A DNA stretch of 64,000 bases from Mycobacterium sp. GA-1841 (GTDB lineage: Bacteria > Actinomycetota > Actinomycetes > Mycobacteriales > Mycobacteriaceae). How positions within the stretch are numbered: the stretch's first letter is position 1; every line of letters begins with the position of its first letter. This document shows, piece by piece, positions 50,655 through 58,238 of this stretch. The DNA lies in NCBI RefSeq assembly GCF_001954135.1, contig NZ_MBEQ01000108.1:20159-84158 (forward strand), read 5' to 3'. The notes below the pieces were generated by a model. It did not search any database, had not been told where the DNA came from, and saw only the letters and a list, made by a program, of their open reading frames with translations. Position numbers and translations under genes: made by a program.

Positions 50655-50688
50655 CTTAAGGTGGCCTGATGCTTAAGGTGACCTGATG
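50655..50688 (+). repeat. Tandem 17-bp duplication carrying the start codon and ribosome-binding site
   Basis: CTTAAGGTGGCCTGATG (50655-50671) is followed at once by CTTAAGGTGACCTGATG (50672-50688), one mismatch. Each copy has an AAGGTG-type Shine-Dalgarno sequence and an ATG. The first ATG opens a 5-codon mini-ORF (ATG CTT AAG GTG ACC TGA) whose stop overlaps the second ATG as TGATG, which is the start of the secreted protein. Confidence 0.8.
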
Positions 50689-51228
50689 CGCATGAGGATT
50701 CTGGTGGCCCTGGTCAGCGTGGCAGTCGCCGCCGGCGTCGGCGTCCCCGGCATGGCCGCCGGTGACCCGCCACCACCGCCGCCCCCGCCACCACTCGATC
50801 TCAACGCGCTGACGCCGGTGAAGCCGTCAGACTTCGCGATGCAGAACGGCGAGTACTACGCATTCGCGGTGCCGGGAGATATCGCGTGCGCCATCGGGCG
50901 CGGATCGGGAAAATATGGCTGCAGCGGCCCGCTGCCGGCCGCGCCGGATGGGGCCAACGCCGTGACCGGTGCACAGCAGGGGGTGCCCACGTTCATGAAC
51001 GACAGCCGGCCACTGTTCGTGTTCGACGGGCTGCCCAACCGGTTGCTGCCGGGATCGCGCATCAGTTTCCGCAACGTGACCTGCGGAACCGACGGCACGG
51101 TGACGATGTGCAGCAACTCGTTTGATGGAGCCGGCTTCGTCCTCAGCCCGGGCGGCAGCTACGTCCTCGATGTGAACAACCCACTGCTGCTCAATACCGG
51201 CGAGGGGCACAACCCCTACTTCAACTAG
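50686..51228 (+). CDS. Secreted polyproline-containing protein
   Basis: 180 aa with a Sec signal peptide (MRMRILVALVSVAVAAGVGVPGMAAG; cleavage near residue 26) followed by a run of nine prolines after DP, probably a surface-exposed spacer. The mature domain is DFAMQNGEYYAFAVPGDIACAIGRGSGKYGCSG then ITFRNVTCGTDGTVTMCSNSFDGAGFVLSPGGSYV, with four Cys likely forming two disulfides. No known domain is recognised; I interpret it as a small extracellular binding protein. Start at ATG 50686 with ATG 50692 as an alternative. Confidence 0.78.
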   Translation: MRMRILVALVSVAVAAGVGVPGMAAGDPPPPPPPPPLDLNALTPVKPSDFAMQNGEYYAFAVPGDIACAIGRGSGKYGCSGPLPAAPDGANAVTGAQQGVPTFMNDSRPLFVFDGLPNRLLPGSRISFRNVTCGTDGTVTMCSNSFDGAGFVLSPGGSYVLDVNNPLLLNTGEGHNPYFN

Positions 51229-51317
51229 AGGTAGACGCCGTCGTAGTGGCCTTGCGTGTCCTCGAGTGTGCCGGGGGAAACAGTGTGGTTCGGGCGTTCC
51301 GCGGGTAACCCGACCCC

Positions 51318-51521
51318 ATGGAACGCAAGCCGACCGCCAACGGACGCTACGCCGCACTGGCATTCGCCATTCTGATCGCCGCCTCGGCGGTCGTCTGCGT
51401 CGTGGCGATGAGCCTTGGCTGGGCGGGTCCGGGCGTCGTGGCGGGCATCGTCGCCTTGTCTGCGCTCGGTGTGGCGCTCGGCTTGTCGAATCAGCAGGAA
51501 CGTCGGCACAGCGGCCGGTGA
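51318..51521 (+). CDS. Small two-helix membrane protein (67 aa)
   Basis: 67 aa with two hydrophobic helices (YAALAFAILIAASAVVCVVAMSLG and GPGVVAGIVALSALGVALGL) separated by a short WAGPG turn, and a charged start and end. It lies 10 bases before the BrkB-like gene and may be co-transcribed with it. The family is not recognised; small tandem-helix proteins often assist larger membrane complexes. Confidence 0.62.
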   Translation: MERKPTANGRYAALAFAILIAASAVVCVVAMSLGWAGPGVVAGIVALSALGVALGLSNQQERRHSGR

Positions 51522-51531
51522 GCAGCACGAG

Positions 51532-52593
51532 ATGACCACCACCGAGCACGTTGACGAGGACGAAAACCGTTCGCGCCCAGCGCCGGACGCAGCGTCCAAG
51601 CCGGACTCCCCCGCCGACCTGACCCGGCCCTCACTGCGTTACGCGGCGCGGCGGACCATCAGCGAGTTCAGCAGCGACCAGTGCATGGACCTGGCTGCCG
51701 CGCTGACCTATTACGCAGTGCTGTCGCTGTTTCCCGCGCTGGTGGTCATCGTGTCGTTGGTCGGCGTGATCGGGCAGAGCCAGCGCACGTCGCAGACGCT
51801 GCTGGGCATCGTCGACGACATCAGCCCCGGCGGCGCCGCCGACACCCTGCGCCAACCCATCGAGCAACTCGCCAGTGCACCGACGGCCGGTTTCGCGCTG
51901 GTGGTCGGCATCCTGGGCGCCCTGTGGTCGGCCTCGGGGTATGTCGGCGCCTTCAGCCGGGCGATGAACCGCATCTATGGCGTCGAGGAAGGTCGTCCGG
52001 TCTGGAAGCTGCGCTCCCAGCAGTTGCTGCTGACCGCCGTCGGGCTGATCGGCGGCGCGGTGGGTGCGCTGCTGCTGACGCTCAGCGGGGACGTCGCCAA
52101 GGCGGTCGGTTCTGCGCTGCATCTCGGCGAGACGACGGTGACGGTGTGGAACGTCGCCCGCTGGCCCGGGTTGTTGCTGTTGGTGGCCGTCGGCCTGGCG
52201 GTGCTGTACTACTTCGGGCCCAACGTCCGGCAGCCGAAGTTCCGGTGGATCAGCGTGGGGGCGGCCATCGCGATCGTGGTGTGGGCGGCGGCCTCGCTGT
52301 TGTTCGGCGTGTACGTCGCCAACTTCGGCAGCTACAACAAGACGTTCGGCTCACTGGCCGGCGTCGCGGTGTTCCTGCTGTGGCTGTGGATCACCAACGT
52401 GGCCTTGCTGTTCGGCGCCGAGATCGATGCCGAACTCGAGCGAGGCCGGCAACTGCAGGCCGGTATCCCCGCCGAGGACAATTTGCAACTGCCGCTGCGC
52501 GACACGGCCGTCATCGACAAGAGCGCCAAGAAGTTACGCCGCGGACTGCTGAGCGGCCGCCTGTTGCGTCGCACCCGCGGCCGCCGAGCGTGA
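51532..52593 (+). CDS. YihY/BrkB-family membrane protein
   Basis: 353-aa protein with six predicted helices in the YihY fold (former RNase BN annotation, now thought a membrane transporter-like family of unknown function). Typical segments are QCMDLAAALTYYAVLSLFPALVVIVSLVGVIGQ, GFALVVGILGALWSASGYVGAFSRAMNRIYGVEEGRPVWKLR and TNVALLFGAEIDAELERGRQ near the C terminus. A charged C-terminal tail rich in Arg (LLSGRLLRRTRGRRA) would face the cytoplasm. ATG at 51532 starts it 10 bases after the small membrane gene, and it converges with nrdF2 with no gap. Confidence 0.88.
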   Translation: MTTTEHVDEDENRSRPAPDAASKPDSPADLTRPSLRYAARRTISEFSSDQCMDLAAALTYYAVLSLFPALVVIVSLVGVIGQSQRTSQTLLGIVDDISPGGAADTLRQPIEQLASAPTAGFALVVGILGALWSASGYVGAFSRAMNRIYGVEEGRPVWKLRSQQLLLTAVGLIGGAVGALLLTLSGDVAKAVGSALHLGETTVTVWNVARWPGLLLLVAVGLAVLYYFGPNVRQPKFRWISVGAAIAIVVWAAASLLFGVYVANFGSYNKTFGSLAGVAVFLLWLWITNVALLFGAEIDAELERGRQLQAGIPAEDNLQLPLRDTAVIDKSAKKLRRGLLSGRLLRRTRGRRA

Positions 52594-53568
52594 TTAGAAG
52601 TCCCAGTCCTCGTCTTCGGTGACGACGGCCTTGCCGATGACATACGACGAACCCGAGCCCGAGAAGAAGTCATGGTTCTCGTCGGCGTTCGGGGACAGCG
52701 CCGAGAGGATCGCCGGGTTGACGTCGGTCTCGTCCTTGGGGAACAGCGCCTCGTAGCCGAGGTTCATCAGCGCCTTGTTGGCGTTGTAGCGCAGGAACTT
52801 CTTGACGTCCTCGGTGAGCCCGACCTCGTCGTAGAGGTCTTGGGTGTATTCGACCTCGTTGTCGTAGAGCTCGAAGAGCAGCTCGTAGGTGTAATCCTTG
52901 AGCTCCGAACGCTTTTCCTCGTCGACCAGGGCCAGCCCGCGCTGGTACTTGTAGCCGATGTAGTAGCCGTGCACGGCCTCGTCGCGGATGATCAGCCGGA
53001 TCATGTCGGCGGTGTTGGTCAGCTTGGCCCGGCTGGACCAGTACATCGGCAGGTAGAAGCCCGAGTAGAACAGGAAGCTTTCCAGAAGCGTGGAGGCCAC
53101 CTTGCGCTTGAGCGGCTCGTCACCCTTGTAGTACTGCATGACGATCTCGGCCTTGCGCTGCAGGTTCGGGTTCTCCTCCGACCAGCGGAACGCGTCGTCG
53201 ATCTCGGCGGTCGAACACAGCGTGGAGAAGATGTTGGAGTAGCTGCGGGCGTGCACTGACTCCATGAAGGCGATGTTGGTGTAGACGGCTTCCTCGTGCG
53301 GGGTGAGCGCATCGGGGATCAGGCTGACGGCGCCGACCGTGCCCTGGATGGTGTCCAGCAGGGTCAGCCCGGTGAACACCCGCATGGTGAGCTGCTTCTC
53401 ATGGGCGCTCAGCGTTCCCCACGACGGGATGTCGTTGGACACCGGAACCTTCTCCGGCAACCAGAAATTACCGGTGAGCCGGTCCCAGACCTCGGCGTCC
53501 TTCTCATCCTGGAGACGGTTCCAGTTGATCGCTGAGACACGGTCGATCAGCTTCATGCCTTCGCTCAC
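52594..53568 (-). CDS. nrdF2: Class Ib ribonucleotide reductase radical subunit NrdF2
   Basis: 324-aa R2 subunit that makes the radical for NrdE-based ribonucleotide reduction. Metal ligands Asp72 (LLDTIQG), Glu103 and His106 (FMESVHARSY) and the radical Tyr110 are present, with second-half ligands in FYSGFYLPMYW and RLIIRDEAVHGYYIGYK. Length and pattern are class Ib (Mn/Fe NrdF). The C-terminal DEDWDF tail binds the R1 subunit. GTG 53568 is the start. It is syntenic with Rv3048c; nrdE is not in the window and lies elsewhere. Confidence 0.96.
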   Translation of the reverse strand: MSEGMKLIDRVSAINWNRLQDEKDAEVWDRLTGNFWLPEKVPVSNDIPSWGTLSAHEKQLTMRVFTGLTLLDTIQGTVGAVSLIPDALTPHEEAVYTNIAFMESVHARSYSNIFSTLCSTAEIDDAFRWSEENPNLQRKAEIVMQYYKGDEPLKRKVASTLLESFLFYSGFYLPMYWSSRAKLTNTADMIRLIIRDEAVHGYYIGYKYQRGLALVDEEKRSELKDYTYELLFELYDNEVEYTQDLYDEVGLTEDVKKFLRYNANKALMNLGYEALFPKDETDVNPAILSALSPNADENHDFFSGSGSSYVIGKAVVTEDEDWDF

Positions 53569-53631
53569 CAGAACCCCATTTCACCAGGTCGTTGTGTTTG
53601 CCGGATGGCACCCACGACACTACCCCTGGTG

Positions 53632-55173
53632 TCAGCTGCCAGCGGTGACCGCAACACCTTGTGCCTTCGTGTCGTGCCCGGCATGGAGGAAATCGAACTC
53701 CTCCGGGTCGAGCTTGCGGGTTGCCAGCCAGTACTGCCAGGTCATGCCGCTCCAGAGGGTGCGGTTGACACCGTGGGCGTCCATGTACCAACTCCGGCAA
53801 CCTCCGGTGCTGAACACCGTGCCGGCCAGATCGCGTTGCAGTTCGGCGTTGAACTCGGCCTGGGCACGCGGGCTCGGCGACAGCGCTTGCGCGCCGGCCT
53901 TGTCGACGGCGGCGATCGCCTGACCGACATAGCGGATCTGCGATTCGATCATGAACACCACCGAGTTGTGCCCCAGCGCGGTGTTGGGCCCGAGCAGGAA
54001 GAAGAGATTGGGCATGCCGGAGACCGCGACGCCGCGGTGGGCCTGGATGCCCTCCCGGTTCCACCGGTCCACCAGGTCCTCACCGCCGGAGCCCTTGATG
54101 TCGACGTAGGTGTAGGAGTCGGTGACGTGGAAACCGGTGGCGAACACCACGACGTCCACCGGGTGCTCGACGCCGTCGGCGGTGACGATGCCGGTCGGGG
54201 TCATTCGGGAAATCGACTCGGTGATCACCTGGGTCTTGGGGTTGGCGATCCCGCGATAGTAGGTGTCGGAGTTGAGGATTCGCTTGCATCCGGCACGGTA
54301 GCGCGGGGTGAGTTTGCGACGCAGCTCTGGGTCTTTGATGCTGCGGTTGATGTTGTAGCGCCCCATCGCCTCGCCGATCTTGAGCAGCCAGGGCTGTTGG
54401 GTCATGGCGAAGCCGACGCCTTCGTGAATCCAGTAGATGGCGGCGCGCAGCGCCGCGCGGGCGCCGGGCACGAAGCTGAACACGCGTCGGATCCATTGCG
54501 GGAACTTGGTGTTCACGCGCGGCATGACCCAGGCCGGGGTGCGCTGGTAGAGGTGAAGCTCGGCGACGTCCTTGACGATCTCGGGCACGATCTGGATGGC
54601 GCTGGCCCCGGTGCCGATCACCGCGACCCGCTTGCCGGTCAGATCGACGCCGTGGTCCCACTGTGCGGAGTGGAAGGCCGCCCCGGAAAACTGTTCGCGC
54701 CCTTCGATATCCGGAATCAGCGGGATGTGCAGACCGCCGGCCCCGGAGACCAGGAACTGGGCGACGAACTCTTGACCGGTGTCGCTGAACACGTGCCAGC
54801 GCAGTTCCTCGTCGTCCCAGTGCGCGCGGTCGACGTGGGTGTTGAACCGGGTGTAGCGGCGTAGCCCGTACTTGGCGGCCACCCCGAGCAGATAGTCCTG
54901 GATCTCCGGCTGGAACGACCACATGTGACTCCAGTCCGCCTTCGGCTCGAAGGAGAACGAGTACATGTGCGACGGAATGTCACAGGCGCAGCCCGGGTAC
55001 GTGTTGTCACGCCAGGTTCCGCCGAACTCGTCGGCTTTCTCCAGCATCAAGAACTCGACGCCTCGGCGTTGCAGTTCGATCGCCATCCCCATGCCGGAGA
55101 ACCCGCTGCCGATGATCAGGGCGCGGGTGTGGATGGGTTCCTGCTGCTGCGGCGAGGGCTGGGCAACCGTCAT
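53632..55173 (-). CDS. Baeyer-Villiger-type flavin monooxygenase (Rv3049c homologue)
   Basis: 513-aa class B flavoprotein monooxygenase. The FAD site is RALIIGSGFSGMGMAIEL near residue 18, the fingerprint FxGxxxHxxxW is FSGAAFHSAQW, the NADPH Rossmann is VAVIGTGASAIQIVPEI, and VVFATGFHVTDSY closes the fold. It inserts oxygen into ketones or oxidises S and N. Related to EthA-type enzymes; natural ketone substrate unknown. The TetR gene lies immediately upstream on the same strand, and an inverted repeat sits 16 bases before its start. Confidence 0.92.
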   Translation of the reverse strand: MTVAQPSPQQQEPIHTRALIIGSGFSGMGMAIELQRRGVEFLMLEKADEFGGTWRDNTYPGCACDIPSHMYSFSFEPKADWSHMWSFQPEIQDYLLGVAAKYGLRRYTRFNTHVDRAHWDDEELRWHVFSDTGQEFVAQFLVSGAGGLHIPLIPDIEGREQFSGAAFHSAQWDHGVDLTGKRVAVIGTGASAIQIVPEIVKDVAELHLYQRTPAWVMPRVNTKFPQWIRRVFSFVPGARAALRAAIYWIHEGVGFAMTQQPWLLKIGEAMGRYNINRSIKDPELRRKLTPRYRAGCKRILNSDTYYRGIANPKTQVITESISRMTPTGIVTADGVEHPVDVVVFATGFHVTDSYTYVDIKGSGGEDLVDRWNREGIQAHRGVAVSGMPNLFFLLGPNTALGHNSVVFMIESQIRYVGQAIAAVDKAGAQALSPSPRAQAEFNAELQRDLAGTVFSTGGCRSWYMDAHGVNRTLWSGMTWQYWLATRKLDPEEFDFLHAGHDTKAQGVAVTAGS

Positions 55174-55188
55174 AGCTCAGGTCCTTTT

Positions 55189-55218
55189 CTGGGAACGGCG
55201 GTACCGGATAATTCCCAG
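55189..55218 (-). promoter_or_regulatory. Nested inverted repeat in the monooxygenase leader
   Basis: CTGGGAA (55189-55195) and TTCCCAG (55212-55218) are perfect 7-base arms, enclosing the palindrome CGGTACCG (55199-55206) close to the same centre. It lies 16-45 bases upstream of the monooxygenase start. A TetR dimer site is likely; the regulator encoded upstream is the natural candidate. Confidence 0.5.
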
Positions 55219-55253
55219 TTTCCGGACTCCGGTTGCGGCTGTCAATGAGAGCG

Positions 55254-55994
55254 TCAGCTGGCGTGCTGGCGGCGCTGAACACCCTCGTGAAGCGGCAGTT
55301 CCGGGTCGATCCAGATGCCCAACAGTTCACAGGTGCCGTTGATCGACCCGACCATGATGGTGGTCAGGTGGTTGACGAACTCGTCGGCCGGCATCCGGCG
55401 CGGGCTGTCCTCGTCATTGCCGAGCCACCAGTCGGTGGCCGAGGCACACGCCCCGAAAGTGGCGAACGCCGCCAATTCGATGGCCGCCCCGTCCAGTTCC
55501 ATCTCGCGCAGTTCGTTGGAGAACATGTCGGCCATCGCCAGCGTGATGCCGCGGCCCTCGTTGAGCGCACGCATGGTCGATTCGCTCTGTTCGGCGAACC
55601 GGCCCTGGATCAGGAACCGCAGCACGTTGGGGTGTTCGTCGACCAGGCGCACATATTGTTCGACGCTGCGCCGGATGACTTCGCGGGCCGGATCGGCGCG
55701 CAGGTTGATGGCTGGGAAGATCGCCGACCACAGCATGTCGCGCAGACGCTCGCCGATCGCCTGAAACAAATCGGATTTGTCGGCGAAGTGACGGTAGATC
55801 TTGGGCTTGGCGGTACCGGCCTCTTCGGCGATCTCACGCAGGCTGAGCTCGGGGCCCAGCCGGTCGATCGCCCGGAACGCGGCGTCGACGATTTCGGAGC
55901 GCACCTTCTTTCGGTGCTCACGCCAGCGCTCGCTACGGGCGTCGACCTTGACACCCGGGCCATCGCTGGAATGTGATCTCGACGCTCGCCGCAC
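55254..55994 (-). CDS. TetR-family regulator (Rv3050c homologue)
   Basis: 246 aa. The TetR HTH is KVRSEIVDAAFRAIDRLGPELSLREIAEEAGTAKPKIYRHFADKSDLFQAIGERL (about residues 30-84), and the rest is an all-helical ligand domain. It is 80 bases upstream of the Baeyer-Villiger monooxygenase gene, as for Rv3050c-Rv3049c in M. tuberculosis, and probably represses it. The start is uncertain: GTG at 55994 begins with a Ser/Arg-rich tail that would be unusual; a start nearer to VDARSERWRE is equally possible. It is divergent from the reductase gene at 56146. Confidence 0.9.
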   Translation of the reverse strand: MRRASRSHSSDGPGVKVDARSERWREHRKKVRSEIVDAAFRAIDRLGPELSLREIAEEAGTAKPKIYRHFADKSDLFQAIGERLRDMLWSAIFPAINLRADPAREVIRRSVEQYVRLVDEHPNVLRFLIQGRFAEQSESTMRALNEGRGITLAMADMFSNELREMELDGAAIELAAFATFGACASATDWWLGNDEDSPRRMPADEFVNHLTTIMVGSINGTCELLGIWIDPELPLHEGVQRRQHAS

Positions 55995-56145
55995 CCGATT
56001 ACTGTACCCGCCCTGGCGGGGCTGACCTGCCCAGACCGCCGGTCAACACGCAGTTTTGCCGTTTGACCCCGACGTTCGCCCGTCGCGCCGCCGATAACGC
56101 GCTTCGGTAGTATCGCAGCGACAGTCAACCTATGAGACGAGGCTC

Positions 56146-57330
56146 ATGACGCAGCGATACGACCTGGTCATTGCTGGTGGCGGCCCATCGGGGTCCGCTG
56201 CGGCGTGGCAGGCCGCGCAGACCGGCGCCAAAGTGTTGGTCTTGGACAAGGCGGAGTTCCCCCGCGACAAACCGTGCGGGGACGGACTGACCGCCCGCGC
56301 GGTGAGCTACCTGCAGAAGATGGGCCTGGCCGACGAGGTCGCCACCTATCACCGGGTGAACCGGGTGACGGTGTTCAGTCCCAGTGCATGGGAGCTGTCG
56401 TTCCCCCGCCGGCCCGGGATGCCCGACCACGGCCATACCGTGAGCCGGACCCATCTGGATACGGTCCTGCTCAAGCATGCCGAGTCCGCGGGTGCCGAGG
56501 TGCGCCAAGGCGCCGAGGTGGCCGGGCCCGAATTCGATGCCAACGGGCGCGTGGTGGGCGTGGTGCTCAAGAGCGGTGAGAAGGTGCTCGGCGACGCGGT
56601 GATCGCGGCCGACGGCGCCTACTCCCCCATCAAGCGCGCACTCAAGATCGATTCGGAATACAACGGCTATTCCGCCATCGCGATCCGGTCGGAGATGCAT
56701 GCCAACCGGCCGGACTCCGACAGTCTCGACATCTACCTCAAGCTGGTGTTCCAGGGCGATCAGCTGCCGGGTTACGGCTGGGTGTTCCCGATGGGCAACG
56801 GGCTGTTCAACGTCGGTCTGGGATACGTCAACAGCTACAAGAACTGGCAGTCCATCAACGCCACCCAGTTTCTCGGCGATTTTCTGCGCACCCTGCCGCC
56901 GGAGTGGGAACTGCCGCCGATCGAAGAACTCAAGAAGAACAAGAGCGTGCGGGCCTGGCGCTTGCCGATGGGCTTCACCGCCTGGCCGCCGTGGCGTCCC
57001 GGTGTGCTGTTCACCGGTGACTCGCTCGGTGCGGGCAAGCCGGCCTCGGGTGCGGGCATCTCCAAGGCACTCGAATCCGGCTTGGCCGCCGGCGAATGCG
57101 CCATCGCCGCCCTGCAGAACGGCGGGCCCGACGACTTCACGAACTACGCACAGCGGATGGAAGCCGCGTGGGGCCGGGAATACCGGCGTGGCCGCTACAT
57201 GCACAAGTTGATCGGCTATCCGAAACTGGCCGAGGCCGGGGTCAAGCTGATCGACAACACGGCATTCCGGGACCGGATGCTCAAGGCGCTCTACAAGAAG
57301 GCCCAGGGCCCACAGCACACAGTCAAATAA
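56146..57330 (+). CDS. Geranylgeranyl reductase-family FAD oxidoreductase
   Basis: 394-aa flavoprotein of the geranylgeranyl reductase (MenJ-like) family. FAD motif IAGGGPSGSAAAWQAAQTG at 9-27, KAEFPRDKPCGDGLTARAVSYLQKMGL is the conserved redox/membrane-interaction region, and the second FAD contact is GVLFTGDSLGAGKPASGAGISKALESG. Such enzymes reduce isoprenoid double bonds, as in menaquinone side chain saturation; a second, chromosomally distinct MenJ is the expected authentic one, so this paralogue may act on another prenyl lipid. Its gene is followed by a 15-bp terminator hairpin. Confidence 0.88.
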   Translation: MTQRYDLVIAGGGPSGSAAAWQAAQTGAKVLVLDKAEFPRDKPCGDGLTARAVSYLQKMGLADEVATYHRVNRVTVFSPSAWELSFPRRPGMPDHGHTVSRTHLDTVLLKHAESAGAEVRQGAEVAGPEFDANGRVVGVVLKSGEKVLGDAVIAADGAYSPIKRALKIDSEYNGYSAIAIRSEMHANRPDSDSLDIYLKLVFQGDQLPGYGWVFPMGNGLFNVGLGYVNSYKNWQSINATQFLGDFLRTLPPEWELPPIEELKKNKSVRAWRLPMGFTAWPPWRPGVLFTGDSLGAGKPASGAGISKALESGLAAGECAIAALQNGGPDDFTNYAQRMEAAWGREYRRGRYMHKLIGYPKLAEAGVKLIDNTAFRDRMLKALYKKAQGPQHTVK

Positions 57331-57347
57331 CGTTCGGCGACGGTGCG

Positions 57348-57382
57348 GCCGCCGCGGAGAACGCGAGGTTCTCCGCGGCGGC
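57348..57382 (+). terminator. Perfect 15-bp terminator hairpin
   Basis: GCCGCCGCGGAGAAC (57348-57362) pairs perfectly with GTTCTCCGCGGCGGC (57368-57382) around a 5-base loop, 17 bases after the reductase stop, followed by TTCGCATTTT, a T-rich tail. This is a clear intrinsic terminator that isolates the downstream catabolic island. Confidence 0.88.
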
Positions 57383-57474
57383 TTCGCATTTTGCGGTGTG
57401 GCGGCACCACGTCGAATGCAGTAGACCTGATGATCGGGTGTCAGAATGTCGGCAGTCGATCGATCGAGGAGACC

Positions 57475-58119
57475 ATGGCAGCATCGGGCCGACGCGTAGG
57501 TGCAGAAACGTCGAAGACCAGGGACACCCTGCTCGACTGCGTCGAGAAGATGATGCTCGAAGACGGGTATGCCAGCGTCACCTACCGCGCGTTGGCCACC
57601 AAAGCCGGAGTCACACCGAGCCTGGTGCAGTACTACTTCCCGGTCCTGGACGACATCTTCATCGCCGCCATCTCGCGGTACTCGCAACGAAATGTGGAGT
57701 ATCTGAACAAGATTCTGGCCAAACGGACCGAGGATCCGCTGCGCGCCCTGTGGGAGTACAACTGGGACGAGGCCACCGGCGCGCTGATGACCGAATTCAT
57801 GGCGCTCGGCAACCATCGTAAATCGATCCAGGCCGAGATCGCCTCGGTGACCGAGAGTGCTCGCAAGGTCCAGTTGGACGCGTTGACAGCTAAATTCGGT
57901 GAAGACGCCCGCCCGTTCGGCAATCTGTCCCTGCCGGCGCTGCAGCTGCTCGTCTCGAGCCTGCCCAAATTCCTCAACCTGGAAAAGGGTATCGGCGTGC
58001 AGACCGCGCACGCCGAGCTCACCCAGGTGTTCGAGGATTATCTGGACACCATCGAACCTCGTGTCGCGTCGGCCAAACGGCCGTCGTCGAAGCGTCGCAC
58101 CAAAAAGGCCGGTAGCTAG
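57475..58119 (+). CDS. TetR-family regulator of the catabolic island
   Basis: 214 aa. HTH in TRDTLLDCVEKMMLEDGYASVTYRALATKAGVTPSLVQYYFPVLDDIFIAAISRY (about 14-70), followed by a helical ligand domain and a basic, Lys/Arg-rich tail (KRPSSKRRTKKAGS). GAGGAG lies 5 bases before ATG 57475. It is transcribed toward the LLM monooxygenase gene, which begins 119 bases downstream behind paired palindromes that are its probable targets. No matching palindrome was seen upstream of the regulator gene itself, so autoregulation by the same motif is not apparent. Confidence 0.88.
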   Translation: MAASGRRVGAETSKTRDTLLDCVEKMMLEDGYASVTYRALATKAGVTPSLVQYYFPVLDDIFIAAISRYSQRNVEYLNKILAKRTEDPLRALWEYNWDEATGALMTEFMALGNHRKSIQAEIASVTESARKVQLDALTAKFGEDARPFGNLSLPALQLLVSSLPKFLNLEKGIGVQTAHAELTQVFEDYLDTIEPRVASAKRPSSKRRTKKAGS

Positions 58120-58174
58120 AAACTCCACGTCATTCGCGACCACGGCGTCGCCCTTGACCGCGCCGATTTTCGGG

Positions 58175-58211
58175 TGCTATACAGCCGTATAGGCTATACA
58201 TCGGTATAGCA
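58175..58211 (+). promoter_or_regulatory. Tandem TetR-type operators CTATAC-N4-GTATAG
   Basis: Two perfect 16-base palindromes are present, CTATACAGCCGTATAG (58177-58192) and CTATACATCGGTATAG (58194-58209), separated by one G; outer bases extend the symmetry to TGCTATAC and GTATAGCA. The centres are 17 bases apart, suitable for cooperative TetR dimers. TATACAT inside could serve as the -10 box of the LLM gene, 30 bases upstream of its start, so bound repressor would block transcription. Confidence 0.78.
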
Positions 58212-58238
58212 TCGGCCACCGGCAGGAGAGTCCGCGGA

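Noticed and set aside
56125..58143. 672-aa minus-strand ORF across the reductase and TetR genes
   Set aside because: Crosses a terminator hairpin and two well-supported genes; no domain.
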